Origin: Idiomarina sp. PL1-037
Lineage (GTDB): Bacteria; Pseudomonadota; Gammaproteobacteria; Enterobacterales; Alteromonadaceae
Length of the DNA: 64,000 bases
NCBI RefSeq assembly: GCF_034422975.1
Contig: NZ_CP139873.1
Span: forward strand, 2,604,001 to 2,668,000
Direction: 5' to 3'
The notes beneath the pieces were generated by a model. That model had not been told where the DNA came from and did no database searches. It saw nothing but the letters and a program-made list of their open reading frames with translations. Positions 1 to 8,441 of the stretch are shown piece by piece. The translations under genes and the position numbers were made by a program. Within the stretch, counting starts at the first letter, position 1. Each line of letters starts with the position of its first letter.

Positions 1-980
1 AAATACGAGACGTTATAAATACTATCTCCGTCCTGCACCGGCATCGATCCAGTAATAATATTGACGTTATAGCTAACTGCCATTTGCGACATTTCACGCT
101 TAAACAAATCGGTGTACCCAGCCAGAAAGCGAATCGCATCCATTTGCTGGCTCTGGTCAGTGAGTCCCATTAACGGCGCATTGAAAAACTCAGGAAACAC
201 GGCAAAATCACTTTGGTAACCCGACAGAGCATCAACAAAGTATTCCACTTGCTTCAGCAGTTCTTCTACCGACGTCACCGAGCGCATTTGCCACTGCACA
301 GCGCCCACACGAACATTTTGAATACGGGTTGTCAGAATGTTGTCTGAAGGCTCGTACAAAAAGTTATTCCACTCCAGTAAAGTCGCAAAGCCGCAAGATT
401 TCTTATCTTCCGGGAGATACTTGCCCAATAGGCGTTTTACACTAAAGTCATTCGCCAGTTGAAAGGTCAGAATGGGGTCATAAATCTCACGCCGCTGCAC
501 TTTATCCAGATACTGACTTGGCGTCAGTTCATTTGCATATTTGTGGTAATTGACAATACGACCACCAGCCAGAATAGCGCGCAGGTTCGCCTGCCGACAC
601 AATTCTTTACGTGCATCGTACAAGCGGCGTCCCAGACGGTAACCGCGATACTCCGGGTGAATTAATACATCCAGCCCATAGAGCGCGTCACCTTTTTTAT
701 TATTAAGAATCGCCTCTCTGTGACCAATTAAGTCGTCATAGGCGTGAGGATTAGAAAACTTGGTGTAGGCCACCTTAACCGTTAAGGCTACACCGACAAT
801 GCGACCATTATCCTCCAGACAAAACTGACCTTCGGAAAAATCTTTTATCAACTTTTCTATGGTGAATTGGCTCCAGGAGCCGCCTATGTCTGTGTAGACA
901 GCATCCATTAATTCTTTTAACTGTTCGTAATCTTTCAGCCGCAAATTTCGTATTTGCAAATGCAGTTCATCGGGGCTCAT
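1..980 (-). CDS. GNAT acetyltransferase-nitrilase fusion protein (3' part cut by window edge)
   Basis: I translated this frame by hand because it runs off the window. The start ATG is at 978-980 and about 326 codons are present. Residues about 1-215 read as a GNAT acyltransferase, including an acetyl-CoA loop of the type RGYRLGRRLYD. After a linker (YEPSDNILTTRIQNVRVGA) a carbon-nitrogen hydrolase domain begins, with the nitrilase Glu region FAVFPEFFNAPLMG. Proteins with this order are known as bifunctional GNAT/carbon-nitrogen hydrolase family members; their substrate is generally unknown. The Lys and Cys of the nitrilase triad would lie partly beyond the window. The gene is divergent from the antiporter at 1103. 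Confidence 0.85.
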   Translation of the reverse strand, partial: MSPDELHLQIRNLRLKDYEQLKELMDAVYTDIGGSWSQFTIEKLIKDFSEGQFCLEDNGRIVGVALTVKVAYTKFSNPHAYDDLIGHREAILNNKKGDALYGLDVLIHPEYRGYRLGRRLYDARKELCRQANLRAILAGGRIVNYHKYANELTPSQYLDKVQRREIYDPILTFQLANDFSVKRLLGKYLPEDKKSCGFATLLEWNNFLYEPSDNILTTRIQNVRVGAVQWQMRSVTSVEELLKQVEYFVDALSGYQSDFAVFPEFFNAPLMGLTDQSQQMDAIRFLAGYTDLFKREMSQMAVSYNVNIITGSMPVQDGDSIYNVSY

Positions 981-1102
981 TATCTCTATCCTGATCTAAA
1001 GCAACTTTGCCGACAGTTTACACGTAATTGGAATAAGGTTGCATCAGGATAATTAGCTGTATAAACTTCTGGACGTCCAAATAAAAATAAGAAGGCTGAC
1101 AC

Positions 1103-2443
1103 ATGACTAATGCTTCGCCACAACCGGCTAGCGCTAAAGCGCTGTTACCTCTGGCTTTATTCTTGATCCTGTTCTTAGGAACCGGATTGTATTTTCAAAG
1201 CGAAGGGGTTGAGTACGCGTTTTACCAATTACCCAGCCCGGTTGCAATTCTGCCGGCAATAGTCCTTGGCATTTTGCTGAGTAAGCAGGCATTTGAAGAG
1301 CGCATTGACACCTTCGTTGGTGGTGTTGGCGACAATAACATCATAACCATGTGCCTTATTTACTTGCTGGCGGGTGCGTTTTCGACGGTGGCAGAAGCAA
1401 CCGGCGGCGTCGATGCTATGGTGGCACTGGGACTAAATGTTATTCCGGCTTCTTTCCTGCTGCCCGGCTTGTTTATTATTGCCGGGGTTATCTCTACCGC
1501 CATGGGCACCTCTATGGGAACACTGGCAGCGCTTGCTCCAGTGGTTCTGGGCATTGGTGAAGCAACCGATATTAGCTTACCGCTGCTGGCGGGGGTACTT
1601 GTTAGTGGTGCCATGTTTGGTGATAACTTGTCCATCATTTCAGACACCACCATTGCCGCAACTCGTACACAAGGCTGTACCATGCGGGACAAATTTCGTG
1701 CGAACTTAAAAATTGCGATACCCGCCGCTATCTTTACCGTCATTTGGTTAGTGACATACGATACCAGCCAGGTGCCTTTAGAAATTCCGGAGGCCAATCT
1801 GTGGCTGTCACTGCCTTATTTCATCATTATTGTTTTAGCCGTTATGGGGCTTAATGTTTTCGCCGTACTCGGACTTGGAATAGTCTTAGCCGCCGCTTTT
1901 GGTATGTTCACTGTCGACTACGAATGGGTAGCTTTTAGTCAGGATATCTACGAAGGTTTTGGCAGTATGCAGGAAATCTTCCTGCTGTCGCTGCTCATTG
2001 GTGGCTTGTCGGCGTTAATTCGCCAGCAAGGGGGGCTGGCCTTCTTAGCCCGCTTTGTCGAAAGCGCAGCGAATAAAGTCAGCAAACACAAGCAGCGGGC
2101 ATCAGCTATTGGCGTTGCTGCACTGACCGCTCTAACCAATTTCTGCGTTGCCAACAACACCGTCAGCATTTTATTGGCTGGCGAAGTCAGTAAGCGCCTG
2201 GCCAAAGTGGGCAATTTAGCACCACGCCAGAGCGCCAGCTTATTGGATATTTTTGCCTGCGTCGTTCAGGGAGCCTTGCCTTACGGGGCGCAGGCATTGT
2301 TGATGGGAGCCAGTTTTAAAATCTCGCCGCTATCGGTCAGTTTGCATACGGGGTATTGCTTTATTCTGGCAGCCGTGGCTATTGCCATTATCATCTGGCG
2401 CCGCCCTCTGGAAGACAGAGAGCCGACACCGGAAACCGCCTAA
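1103..2443 (+). CDS. NhaC-family Na+/H+ antiporter
   Basis: A 446-residue polytopic inner-membrane protein with about 11-12 hydrophobic segments. The stretch VISTAMGTSMGTLAALAPVV and the later GAMFGDNLSIISDTTIAA are typical of the NhaC/YuiF ion-transporter superfamily, where the polar residues of broken helices bind cations. The likely role is sodium (or amino acid-linked) export with proton import, in keeping with a salt-adapted host. The start ATG follows an AAGAAGG-like ribosome site. It converges on ridA with no gap: its stop ends at 2443 and the ridA stop begins at 2444. Substrate within the superfamily cannot be fixed from sequence alone. Confidence 0.85.
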   Translation: MTNASPQPASAKALLPLALFLILFLGTGLYFQSEGVEYAFYQLPSPVAILPAIVLGILLSKQAFEERIDTFVGGVGDNNIITMCLIYLLAGAFSTVAEATGGVDAMVALGLNVIPASFLLPGLFIIAGVISTAMGTSMGTLAALAPVVLGIGEATDISLPLLAGVLVSGAMFGDNLSIISDTTIAATRTQGCTMRDKFRANLKIAIPAAIFTVIWLVTYDTSQVPLEIPEANLWLSLPYFIIIVLAVMGLNVFAVLGLGIVLAAAFGMFTVDYEWVAFSQDIYEGFGSMQEIFLLSLLIGGLSALIRQQGGLAFLARFVESAANKVSKHKQRASAIGVAALTALTNFCVANNTVSILLAGEVSKRLAKVGNLAPRQSASLLDIFACVVQGALPYGAQALLMGASFKISPLSVSLHTGYCFILAAVAIAIIIWRRPLEDREPTPETA

Positions 2444-2836
2444 TTAGTTGGTACTCGGCAGCTCCATAATACCGTCAATTTCAATTTGCGCGCCTTTCGG
2501 TAATTGTTTTACGCCGATAGCCGCGCGAGCCGGATACGGCTGTCTGAAGTGCTTAGCCATCACTTCATTCACAATAGCGAACTGCCCCAGATCGGTCAGG
2601 TAAATCTGTACCTTTATCATGTCTTGCAGTTCGCCGCCGGATGCCTCACAAACAGCCGTCAGGTTTTTAAACACCTGCTCGGCCTGAGCAGTAAAGTCTT
2701 CACTAACAAGCTCCATACTTTCAGGAACCAGAGGAATCTGTCCGGAAAGATAAACGGTAGTACCAATTTTTACCGCTTGTGAATAAGTGCCAATAGCAGC
2801 GGGCGCTTTATCCGTTGAAATAATCACTTTAGACAT
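2444..2836 (-). CDS. ridA: RidA family 2-iminobutanoate/2-iminopropanoate deaminase
   Basis: A 130-residue protein of the RidA/YjgF/YER057c family, the usual family length. It begins SKVIISTDKAPAAIGTYSQA and has the conserved YLSGQIPL segment. The C-terminal part carries the PARAAIGVKQLPKGAQIEID signature, whose Arg binds the carboxylate of the imine substrate. RidA trimers hydrolyse reactive enamines and imines made by PLP enzymes such as threonine dehydratase. It lies one base downstream of spoT on the same strand and is therefore probably the last gene of the gmk-rpoZ-spoT-ridA transcript, an arrangement known from other gammaproteobacteria. Confidence 0.95.
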   Translation of the reverse strand: MSKVIISTDKAPAAIGTYSQAVKIGTTVYLSGQIPLVPESMELVSEDFTAQAEQVFKNLTAVCEASGGELQDMIKVQIYLTDLGQFAIVNEVMAKHFRQPYPARAAIGVKQLPKGAQIEIDGIMELPSTN

Positions 2837-2837
2837 A

Positions 2838-4943
2838 TTACTTCCTTAAGCGCGTCACGCGCTGAACATCCGGCATTTTACGAATATGACGGATCACATC
2901 CGCTAAATGCTTACGGTTTTTTATGGTTAAAGCCACATCAATGAAATAGATGTTGGCGTCAATTTCTTCGGTCTGCAGACCATCAATATTACAGCCAGTA
3001 GTGGCTATAGCCGATGTTAATTTAGCCAGAACACCCTGGTTATTGACAATTTCGATACGAATTTCAGAAATAAACTCAGCTTCAGGTTTGTTATCCCACT
3101 CGACCGGGAAGTAGCGCCCCGGGTCATCTTCGTGGCCGCGAACGTTTTTACACTCACGACGATGAATGACCAAACCTTTACCCGGACTCACGTGGGCAAT
3201 GATGTCGTCACCCGGGATAGGCCGGCAGCATTTGGCAAAACTGACGAGTAGACCTTCGGCGCCTTTAATTGAAAGGCTTTTCTGTGAGGCGTTGTCATCT
3301 TTTATCGGCTGTAAGTCGCCTAATAGACGCTTCGCAATGGCCACCGACATCATATTGCCCAGGCCAATTTGTTTCAGCAAACTTCCGCGACTATCAATTT
3401 TCGTTTCGCGCAGCACCCGGTTAAATTCCGACTCTGGAATTTCGTCATAACTGACTTGCCCGAGCGCTGACCGAAGTAAGCGCTCACCCAATTGTTGCGC
3501 TTCATCAGCTTCCTGACTTTTCAGGTACTGGCGAATTTTCGCCCGGGCTTTACCCGTTACCACAAAGTTTAGCCAGGCAATGTTCGGCCGCGAGTTAGGT
3601 GCTGTTTTTATTTCAACCGTTTGCCCGGTTTCCAGCGGTTTACTCAATGAATAGGTACGATGGTTAACTCTTGCACCAATACAGGTGTTACCAACGTCGG
3701 TATGAACCGCGTAAGCAAAATCTACTGCCGTAGCGCCTTGAGGCAATTCGGTAATCCGGCCATCCGGACTGAAAACGTATATTTCATCGGGGAATAAATC
3801 GGACTTTACGCTTTCAATAAATTCAAAGGAGTTACCGGCACTTTGTTGCAACTCTAACAAGCTTTGCATCCACTTACGTGCACGCACCTGAGCCGTGGTA
3901 CTGGAGTCGTCCGATTGTTTGTACATCCAATGCGCGGCGACACCGCGGTCGGCCATCAAATCCATCTCTTCGGTACGAATCTGAATTTCTACCGGCACCC
4001 CGTGCGGACCTTTTAAAGAGGTATGCAACGACTGGTAACCGTTCGACTTCGGAATAGCAATGTAGTCTTTAAACCGCGTTTCAATGGGTTTATACAAATT
4101 GTGCAACGCACCAAGAACCCGATAACAGGTATCGACACTGTCCACAATGACGCGGAAAGCGTAGATGTCCATGACCTGTTCAAACTTCACTTCTTTAGCC
4201 TGCATTTTGCGGTAAATACTGTGCAAATGCTTTTCACGGCCGGATACCCGCGCCTGAATATTGTTACCGTCCAGGCGCGAACTGATTTCGCTTTGCACAC
4301 GCTCTGTAAACTCGCGACGGTTACCGCGGGCACGTCTTACTTCTGACTCAAGCAACTTTCCACGCCAGGGGTACAGCGCCCAGAAGCCCAGTTGCTCCAG
4401 TTCATTTTTAATATCGTGCATACCCAGCCGGTGTGCCAACGGAGCATAAATTTCTAAAGTTTCACGGGCAATACGGCGGCGTTTATCGGGGCGCAGATGC
4501 TGAATGGTGCGCATATTATGAGTACGATCAGCCAGTTTAATCAGAATAACCCGAATATCCTGCACCATCGCCATAATCATCTTGCGATAGTTTTCGGCCT
4601 GGGCTTCTTCTTTAGAGTTAAACTGCAACTTATCCAGTTTAGACACGCCCTCCACTAAACTGGCAACGGTTGCCCCAAAACGCTCGGCCAGATCTTCCCG
4701 GCTGGTTTCAGTATCTTCAATAACGTCATGGAGTAAAGCCGCCATTAAGGTTTCGCAATCCAGTCTCATGTCGGCAAGCAGGCTTGCAACCGCAACCGGG
4801 TGCGTAATGTAAGGCTCACCGCTGCTGCGTTTTTGCGAACTGTGGGCTTCGTTTGCTACAACAAAGGCATCACGAATACGTTCCACCTGCTCGGACGGAA
4901 GATACTCACTAACCTGAGCCTTTAAGCCTTCAAATAAGTACAC
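2838..4943 (-). CDS. spoT: Bifunctional (p)ppGpp synthetase/hydrolase SpoT
   Basis: A 701-residue enzyme that makes and degrades the stringent-response alarmone (p)ppGpp. An N-terminal HD hydrolase domain is visible (THPVAVASLLADM, ALLHDVIEDT, IKLADRTHNMRT). The synthetase domain has the RFKDYIAIPKSNGYQSLHT segment; the RxKD form is the one found in bifunctional SpoT-type enzymes rather than the ExDD of monofunctional RelA. A TGS domain (VDFAYAVHTDVGNTC) and a C-terminal ACT domain follow. Length equals E. coli SpoT within a few residues. It sits in the usual order after rpoZ, about 100 bases away, with a strong hairpin between them, and nearly abuts ridA. Confidence 0.97.
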   Translation of the reverse strand: MYLFEGLKAQVSEYLPSEQVERIRDAFVVANEAHSSQKRSSGEPYITHPVAVASLLADMRLDCETLMAALLHDVIEDTETSREDLAERFGATVASLVEGVSKLDKLQFNSKEEAQAENYRKMIMAMVQDIRVILIKLADRTHNMRTIQHLRPDKRRRIARETLEIYAPLAHRLGMHDIKNELEQLGFWALYPWRGKLLESEVRRARGNRREFTERVQSEISSRLDGNNIQARVSGREKHLHSIYRKMQAKEVKFEQVMDIYAFRVIVDSVDTCYRVLGALHNLYKPIETRFKDYIAIPKSNGYQSLHTSLKGPHGVPVEIQIRTEEMDLMADRGVAAHWMYKQSDDSSTTAQVRARKWMQSLLELQQSAGNSFEFIESVKSDLFPDEIYVFSPDGRITELPQGATAVDFAYAVHTDVGNTCIGARVNHRTYSLSKPLETGQTVEIKTAPNSRPNIAWLNFVVTGKARAKIRQYLKSQEADEAQQLGERLLRSALGQVSYDEIPESEFNRVLRETKIDSRGSLLKQIGLGNMMSVAIAKRLLGDLQPIKDDNASQKSLSIKGAEGLLVSFAKCCRPIPGDDIIAHVSPGKGLVIHRRECKNVRGHEDDPGRYFPVEWDNKPEAEFISEIRIEIVNNQGVLAKLTSAIATTGCNIDGLQTEEIDANIYFIDVALTIKNRKHLADVIRHIRKMPDVQRVTRLRK

Positions 4944-5009
4944 CAGTTAACTCCCCGGGTAATACCGGACTATGAATATACTTTCAGAATAAGGGGATTT
5001 GACGGAATT

Positions 5010-5033
5010 GCCAACGGCATTGATGCCGTTGGC
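5010..5033 (-). promoter_or_regulatory. Hairpin between rpoZ and spoT
   Basis: A perfect inverted repeat with 10-base arms (GCCAACGGCA / TGCCGTTGGC) and a TTGA loop lies in the 102-base gap between rpoZ and spoT. No T-run follows on the transcribed (minus) strand, so it does not look like a strong intrinsic terminator. It may be an RNA-stability or processing element that sets the ratio of rpoZ to spoT; that role is inference. Confidence 0.4.
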
Positions 5034-5045
5034 GAACAGAAACTT

Positions 5046-5315
5046 TTATTCAATACCGCGCAGCGCATCTACCGCACGCAGTTCTTCAGCATCTTGCTGC
5101 TTTTGAGCCGCCTGATCTTCAATATCAAGGCGTTCGTTGTCGATAAGGCCTTGCTCTATTTCACGCAAAGCAATAACAGTTGGTTTTTCGTTTTTTGTTT
5201 CAACTAATGGCTCTTTACCATTGGCCAACTGACGCGCGCGGCGTGAGGCTAACAAAATCAAATCAAAACGGTTACCAACACGGTCTACAGCATCTTCTAC
5301 AGTTACGCGAGCCAT
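5046..5315 (-). CDS. rpoZ: DNA-directed RNA polymerase subunit omega
   Basis: An 89-residue protein beginning MARVTVEDAVDRVGNRFDLI, the diagnostic omega N-terminus, followed by LLASRRARQLANGKEPLVE and the NEKPTVIALREIEQGLI segment. Omega helps fold and assemble the beta-prime subunit and forms part of a ppGpp-binding site on RNA polymerase in proteobacteria. The gene keeps its classical place between gmk and spoT. The gap to gmk is about 68 bases. Length and sequence are ordinary for the family. Confidence 0.97.
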   Translation of the reverse strand: MARVTVEDAVDRVGNRFDLILLASRRARQLANGKEPLVETKNEKPTVIALREIEQGLIDNERLDIEDQAAQKQQDAEELRAVDALRGIE

Positions 5316-5383
5316 TGTTTACTCCCAATAAAGCGTGAGTCGTATTTTTCGAAAGGCTAAGAATTATACGGAATTAAGGCCTA

Positions 5384-6016
5384 TTATCCAAGCAATTCCT
5401 TCAATACGCTTGAATATCTTATTTGCTGATGCGGCATTTTTTGTCGCTGAGCTAAAACGATATGCTCCAGCGATGCCAGGCTGTTGTCAAAATCATCATT
5501 TACCAATAGGTAGTCAAACTCATGATAATGCGACATTTCTGCCTGAGCTTTTGCCATGCGCTCGGCAATAACTTCGTCGGAATCCTGTCCGCGAAAACGC
5601 AAACGTTCCTCCAGAATTTCCAGGCTGGGCGGAACAATAAAAACCGAACGCACTTCCGGGTGATGCTCACGAACTTGCTGAGCGCCCTGCCAGTCAATAT
5701 CCAGGAAGACGTCTTTGCCTTTTGCTAACAAAGACTCTACGACTTTGCGGGAGGTACCATAGTAATTACCAAACACACACGCCCACTCGTAAAACTCACC
5801 GGCATCAATACGTTGTTCAAATTCTTCAGTACTGAGGAAGTGGTAATGGACACCCTGAACTTCTCCCGGGCGCGGAGCACGCGTGGTGGATGACACAGAC
5901 ACCTGCATGGACTGATCAGGATGCTTTTCCAACAAAGCCCGAATCAGGCTCGACTTCCCTGCGCCACTAGGGGCCGCAATGATAAACAAATTCCCTAACA
6001 CCGGAGACGCGGTCAT
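5384..6016 (-). CDS. gmk: Guanylate kinase
   Basis: Guanylate kinase phosphorylates GMP to GDP with ATP in the cytoplasm. The protein has the P-loop APSGAGKSSLIRALLE close to its N-terminus, then the GMP-binding VSSTTRAPRPGEVQGVHYHF and the LDIDWQGAQQVR segment, all diagnostic. The frame stays open upstream to 6079, but the ATG at 6016 (MTASPVLGNLFIIAAPSG) gives the family length of 210 residues and is preceded by an AAAGAGAAC-type ribosome site, so I chose it. It is the first gene of the gmk-rpoZ-spoT-ridA group and is divergent from the transporter at 6093. Confidence 0.96.
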   Translation of the reverse strand: MTASPVLGNLFIIAAPSGAGKSSLIRALLEKHPDQSMQVSVSSTTRAPRPGEVQGVHYHFLSTEEFEQRIDAGEFYEWACVFGNYYGTSRKVVESLLAKGKDVFLDIDWQGAQQVREHHPEVRSVFIVPPSLEILEERLRFRGQDSDEVIAERMAKAQAEMSHYHEFDYLLVNDDFDNSLASLEHIVLAQRQKMPHQQIRYSSVLKELLG

Positions 6017-6092
6017 AACGGGTTCTCTTTTTAAGAAACGGACGATCACTTTTGGCGCGAAATAATAACACGGTTTCACACCGCGATGAAAA

Positions 6093-7340
6093 TTGAGTAA
6101 AGTATGGCTTTTAAGGACTCGTGGTATTACTTTGCAGACTCAATCGGCGCCTGTCGCAAAACCGTCTAAATTCTCCCTGCTGTTCGGCTTGCTCGTACTG
6201 GTATTACTGGGGCTTAATCTGCGCCCTTTGCTGACATCCGTAGGGCCACTGACCGATGAGCTACAAACCATTACAGGTCTGTCTTTCAGTCAGGTATCGC
6301 TGTTAACCACATTACCCATTCTAATGATTGGTTTAATGGCCTTATTTGCCGGACGGGTGACAACCGCTCTGGGCTACAGACAAGGTATTGGACTGGGCTT
6401 ACTGATTCTTTGCGCAGGCTTTACCGCACGCCTGTTTGAGCCGACCAGCACCAGCATGATCACCAGTGCTTTAGTCGGCGGCGTTGGCATTGCGTTACTG
6501 CATATCGTTATTCCGGAGCTGACCAAACAACAGTATTTGAATCGTTTAGGTATGGTCACTGGCCTTTGGTCTGCAGCGCTCATGGGCGGCGCGGCACTAG
6601 GTGCTGTCGCTACTCCATGGGCGGCAAACTTATTACCAGAACGCTTTCAGGCATTAGGCAGCTGGTCTCTTTTAGCGGCGATAGTGCTGATTATTTGGTA
6701 CTTACCATTTAACCGCACACCGGTTGCCAGCATTCCTCCCCGGCACCTATTACTGCGGTCTCACCGTTATCCCAGGGCTTGGCTTCTAGGTATTTATTTC
6801 GCCCTGGTGAATGCCGGTTATGCCGGATTTATTGCGTGGATAGCGCCATTTTATGGTGAATTCGGTTGGCCGGCACAAAAAGCAGGGAATTTACTGGCGC
6901 TGTTTTCTCTGGTTCAGGTTATCGGCGCCCTGCTACTGCCGGCTTTATCACGCACACAAGACCGACGGTTATGGCTAACAATCGCAGTACTTATTCAAAT
7001 GACAGGCTTTGCGGGGTTAAGCTGGTTTCCGACCGAAGCTCCGTGGCTGTGGTCGGCACTTTGCGGCTTTGGCTTAGGTGGTGCCTTCCCGCTATGCATT
7101 GTCATGGCGTTGGACCATATCGATAACCCTGTGCAGGCAGGGCGTCTGGTTTCTTTTATGCAGGGTATTGGCTTTATGTTTGCCAGCCTGATGCCGCTGT
7201 TAACCGGATGGTTCAGAGACGTTTCCGGTAATTACAGTTTAGGCTGGCAGTTACATATTATTGTCGGCATTCTTATTGTGCTGATAACCTGGCAGTTTAA
7301 TCCAAGCAGTTACCGAGACTTGTTTAACTTGCGGGAATAA
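6093..7340 (+). CDS. CynX/NimT-type MFS transporter
   Basis: A 12-segment major facilitator protein of up to 415 residues. The early segment LGLNLRPLLTSVGPLTDEL and LLTTLPILMIGLMALFAG match the CynX/NimT subfamily, members of which move cyanate, 2-nitroimidazole and other small organic anions. The true substrate cannot be told. No ATG is available near the N-terminus: the longest frame starts with TTG at 6093, and a second TTG at 6132, behind TAAGGA, is a plausible alternative. Its last 17 bases overlap the convergent TetR gene, so the two 3' ends are interlocked. Confidence 0.8.
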   Translation: MSKVWLLRTRGITLQTQSAPVAKPSKFSLLFGLLVLVLLGLNLRPLLTSVGPLTDELQTITGLSFSQVSLLTTLPILMIGLMALFAGRVTTALGYRQGIGLGLLILCAGFTARLFEPTSTSMITSALVGGVGIALLHIVIPELTKQQYLNRLGMVTGLWSAALMGGAALGAVATPWAANLLPERFQALGSWSLLAAIVLIIWYLPFNRTPVASIPPRHLLLRSHRYPRAWLLGIYFALVNAGYAGFIAWIAPFYGEFGWPAQKAGNLLALFSLVQVIGALLLPALSRTQDRRLWLTIAVLIQMTGFAGLSWFPTEAPWLWSALCGFGLGGAFPLCIVMALDHIDNPVQAGRLVSFMQGIGFMFASLMPLLTGWFRDVSGNYSLGWQLHIIVGILIVLITWQFNPSSYRDLFNLRE

Positions 7341-7914
7341 TTCTCGCAATTATATCATCGGCTAAACTTTCCAGCTGCTGCCGGGGAACTTCTCGCCGAG
7401 CCATAGTGCGCAAACCGATGATATTGGTTTGTAACAATAACCCGAGCCGTTCTGGAGACTGCGAAACACCGATTTCCCCACGCTGCTGTGCCTGCTGAAA
7501 TGCTTCTGTAAACAGCTGTTCAAATTTATCAAGATAACTTTGCGCCGGCTCGCTGAAGGCTTTGTCTTCAGGTGTAAATTCCAGCAAGGTTTTTACCAGC
7601 ATACAGGCCTGAGTTGGTGCACAGGTCGCTGTCCTTACCGCAATGTTACGAAGGTACAAACTTATTCCCTGCAGCACCGAAGATTTTTGCGCTAAGGTTT
7701 GCTTAAACTCTTCCTCTGCCAGAGAGGAGTATTTTTCAAGGGTCTCTTTAAACAAGGTTTCTTTATTGCCAAATGCAGCATAAATGCTTCCTGGCCTCAT
7801 ATCCATTTCTTCCTCTATGTCCTTCATAGAGGTTGCGTGGTATCCCTTGCGCCAGAATAGCTTCAGCGCATTATTGAGCGCTGTTTCCCGATGAAATTTA
7901 GGCGTCCTGGGCAT
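7324..7914 (-). CDS. TetR/AcrR family transcriptional regulator
   Basis: A 196-residue one-component repressor. The N-terminal DNA-binding domain is clear: ALNNALKLFWRKGYHATSMK followed by DMRPGSIYAAFGNKETLF. The C-terminal domain (from about residue 75) resembles the subgroup of AcuR/NemR-like regulators that sense small electrophiles or aldehydes; this is a loose resemblance only. An inverted repeat just upstream of its start (7943-7964) is a probable operator. It is divergent from the pyp operon and convergent with the CynX-type transporter, so either could be its target. Confidence 0.85.
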   Translation of the reverse strand: MPRTPKFHRETALNNALKLFWRKGYHATSMKDIEEEMDMRPGSIYAAFGNKETLFKETLEKYSSLAEEEFKQTLAQKSSVLQGISLYLRNIAVRTATCAPTQACMLVKTLLEFTPEDKAFSEPAQSYLDKFEQLFTEAFQQAQQRGEIGVSQSPERLGLLLQTNIIGLRTMARREVPRQQLESLADDIIARIIPAS

Positions 7915-7942
7915 TGTTTTTATCCTTAATTATTTACCTGAG

Positions 7943-7964
7943 AGCAAGTATAGACCTGCTTGCT
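7943..7964. promoter_or_regulatory. Inverted repeat, possible TetR operator
   Basis: AGCAAG and CTTGCT arms are separated by 10 bases, 28 bases upstream of the tetR start and about 100 bases upstream of pyp. TetR-family proteins commonly bind such palindromes in their own promoter. The site could also affect pyp because the genes are divergent. Confidence 0.4.
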
Positions 7965-8062
7965 TTTAATTTCACTTTAAGAAGTGTTAAGAGAACATGA
8001 TCTAAATGCCTCGGGGTCCACTATTAATCTATATATTTCATATCGAACTTAGAGGTAACACA

Positions 8063-8440
8063 ATGGAAATTGTTCAATTTGGTTCTGATGATATCGAAAA
8101 CACCTTAGCTAAAATGTCGGACGACAAGTTAAACGACATTGCCTTTGGTGCCATTCAGTTAGACGCCAGCGGTAAAATCATTCAATACAATGCCGCCGAA
8201 GGCGACATTACCGGTCGCGACCCGGGCGCTGTCGTTGGCAAAAACTTCTTTAACGAAGTTGCACCGTGCACCAACAGCCCAGAGTTTAAAGGACGCTTCG
8301 ACGAAGGCGTTAAAAGCGGCAATTTAAACACCATGTTTGAATATGTTTTTGACTACGAAATGCAACCGACCAAAGTTAAAGTTCATATGAAGCAAGCCTT
8401 AACCGGCGACACCTACTGGGTATTCGTTAAGCGACTATAA
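8063..8440 (+). CDS. pyp: Photoactive yellow protein
   Basis: A 125-residue PAS-fold blue-light receptor, exactly the length of the Halorhodospira halophila protein. The active-site residues fall at the same numbers: Tyr42 and Glu46, which hydrogen-bond the chromophore phenolate, Thr50, Arg52, and Cys69, which holds p-coumaric acid as a thioester (VAPCTNSPEFKGRF). The C-terminus ends YWVFVKRL as in the family. The frame is open from 8006, but ATG 8063 (MEIVQFGSDDIENTL) has a GAGGTAAC ribosome site and gives the canonical protein. The ligase gene follows one base after the stop, forming an operon. The cell role of PYP is usually photosensing for behaviour or gene control; the output here is unknown. 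Confidence 0.96.
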   Translation: MEIVQFGSDDIENTLAKMSDDKLNDIAFGAIQLDASGKIIQYNAAEGDITGRDPGAVVGKNFFNEVAPCTNSPEFKGRFDEGVKSGNLNTMFEYVFDYEMQPTKVKVHMKQALTGDTYWVFVKRL

Positions 8441-8441
8441 A

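Noticed and set aside
459..665. 68-codon plus-strand frame
   Set aside because: Antisense to the GNAT-nitrilase gene, which is clearly coding.
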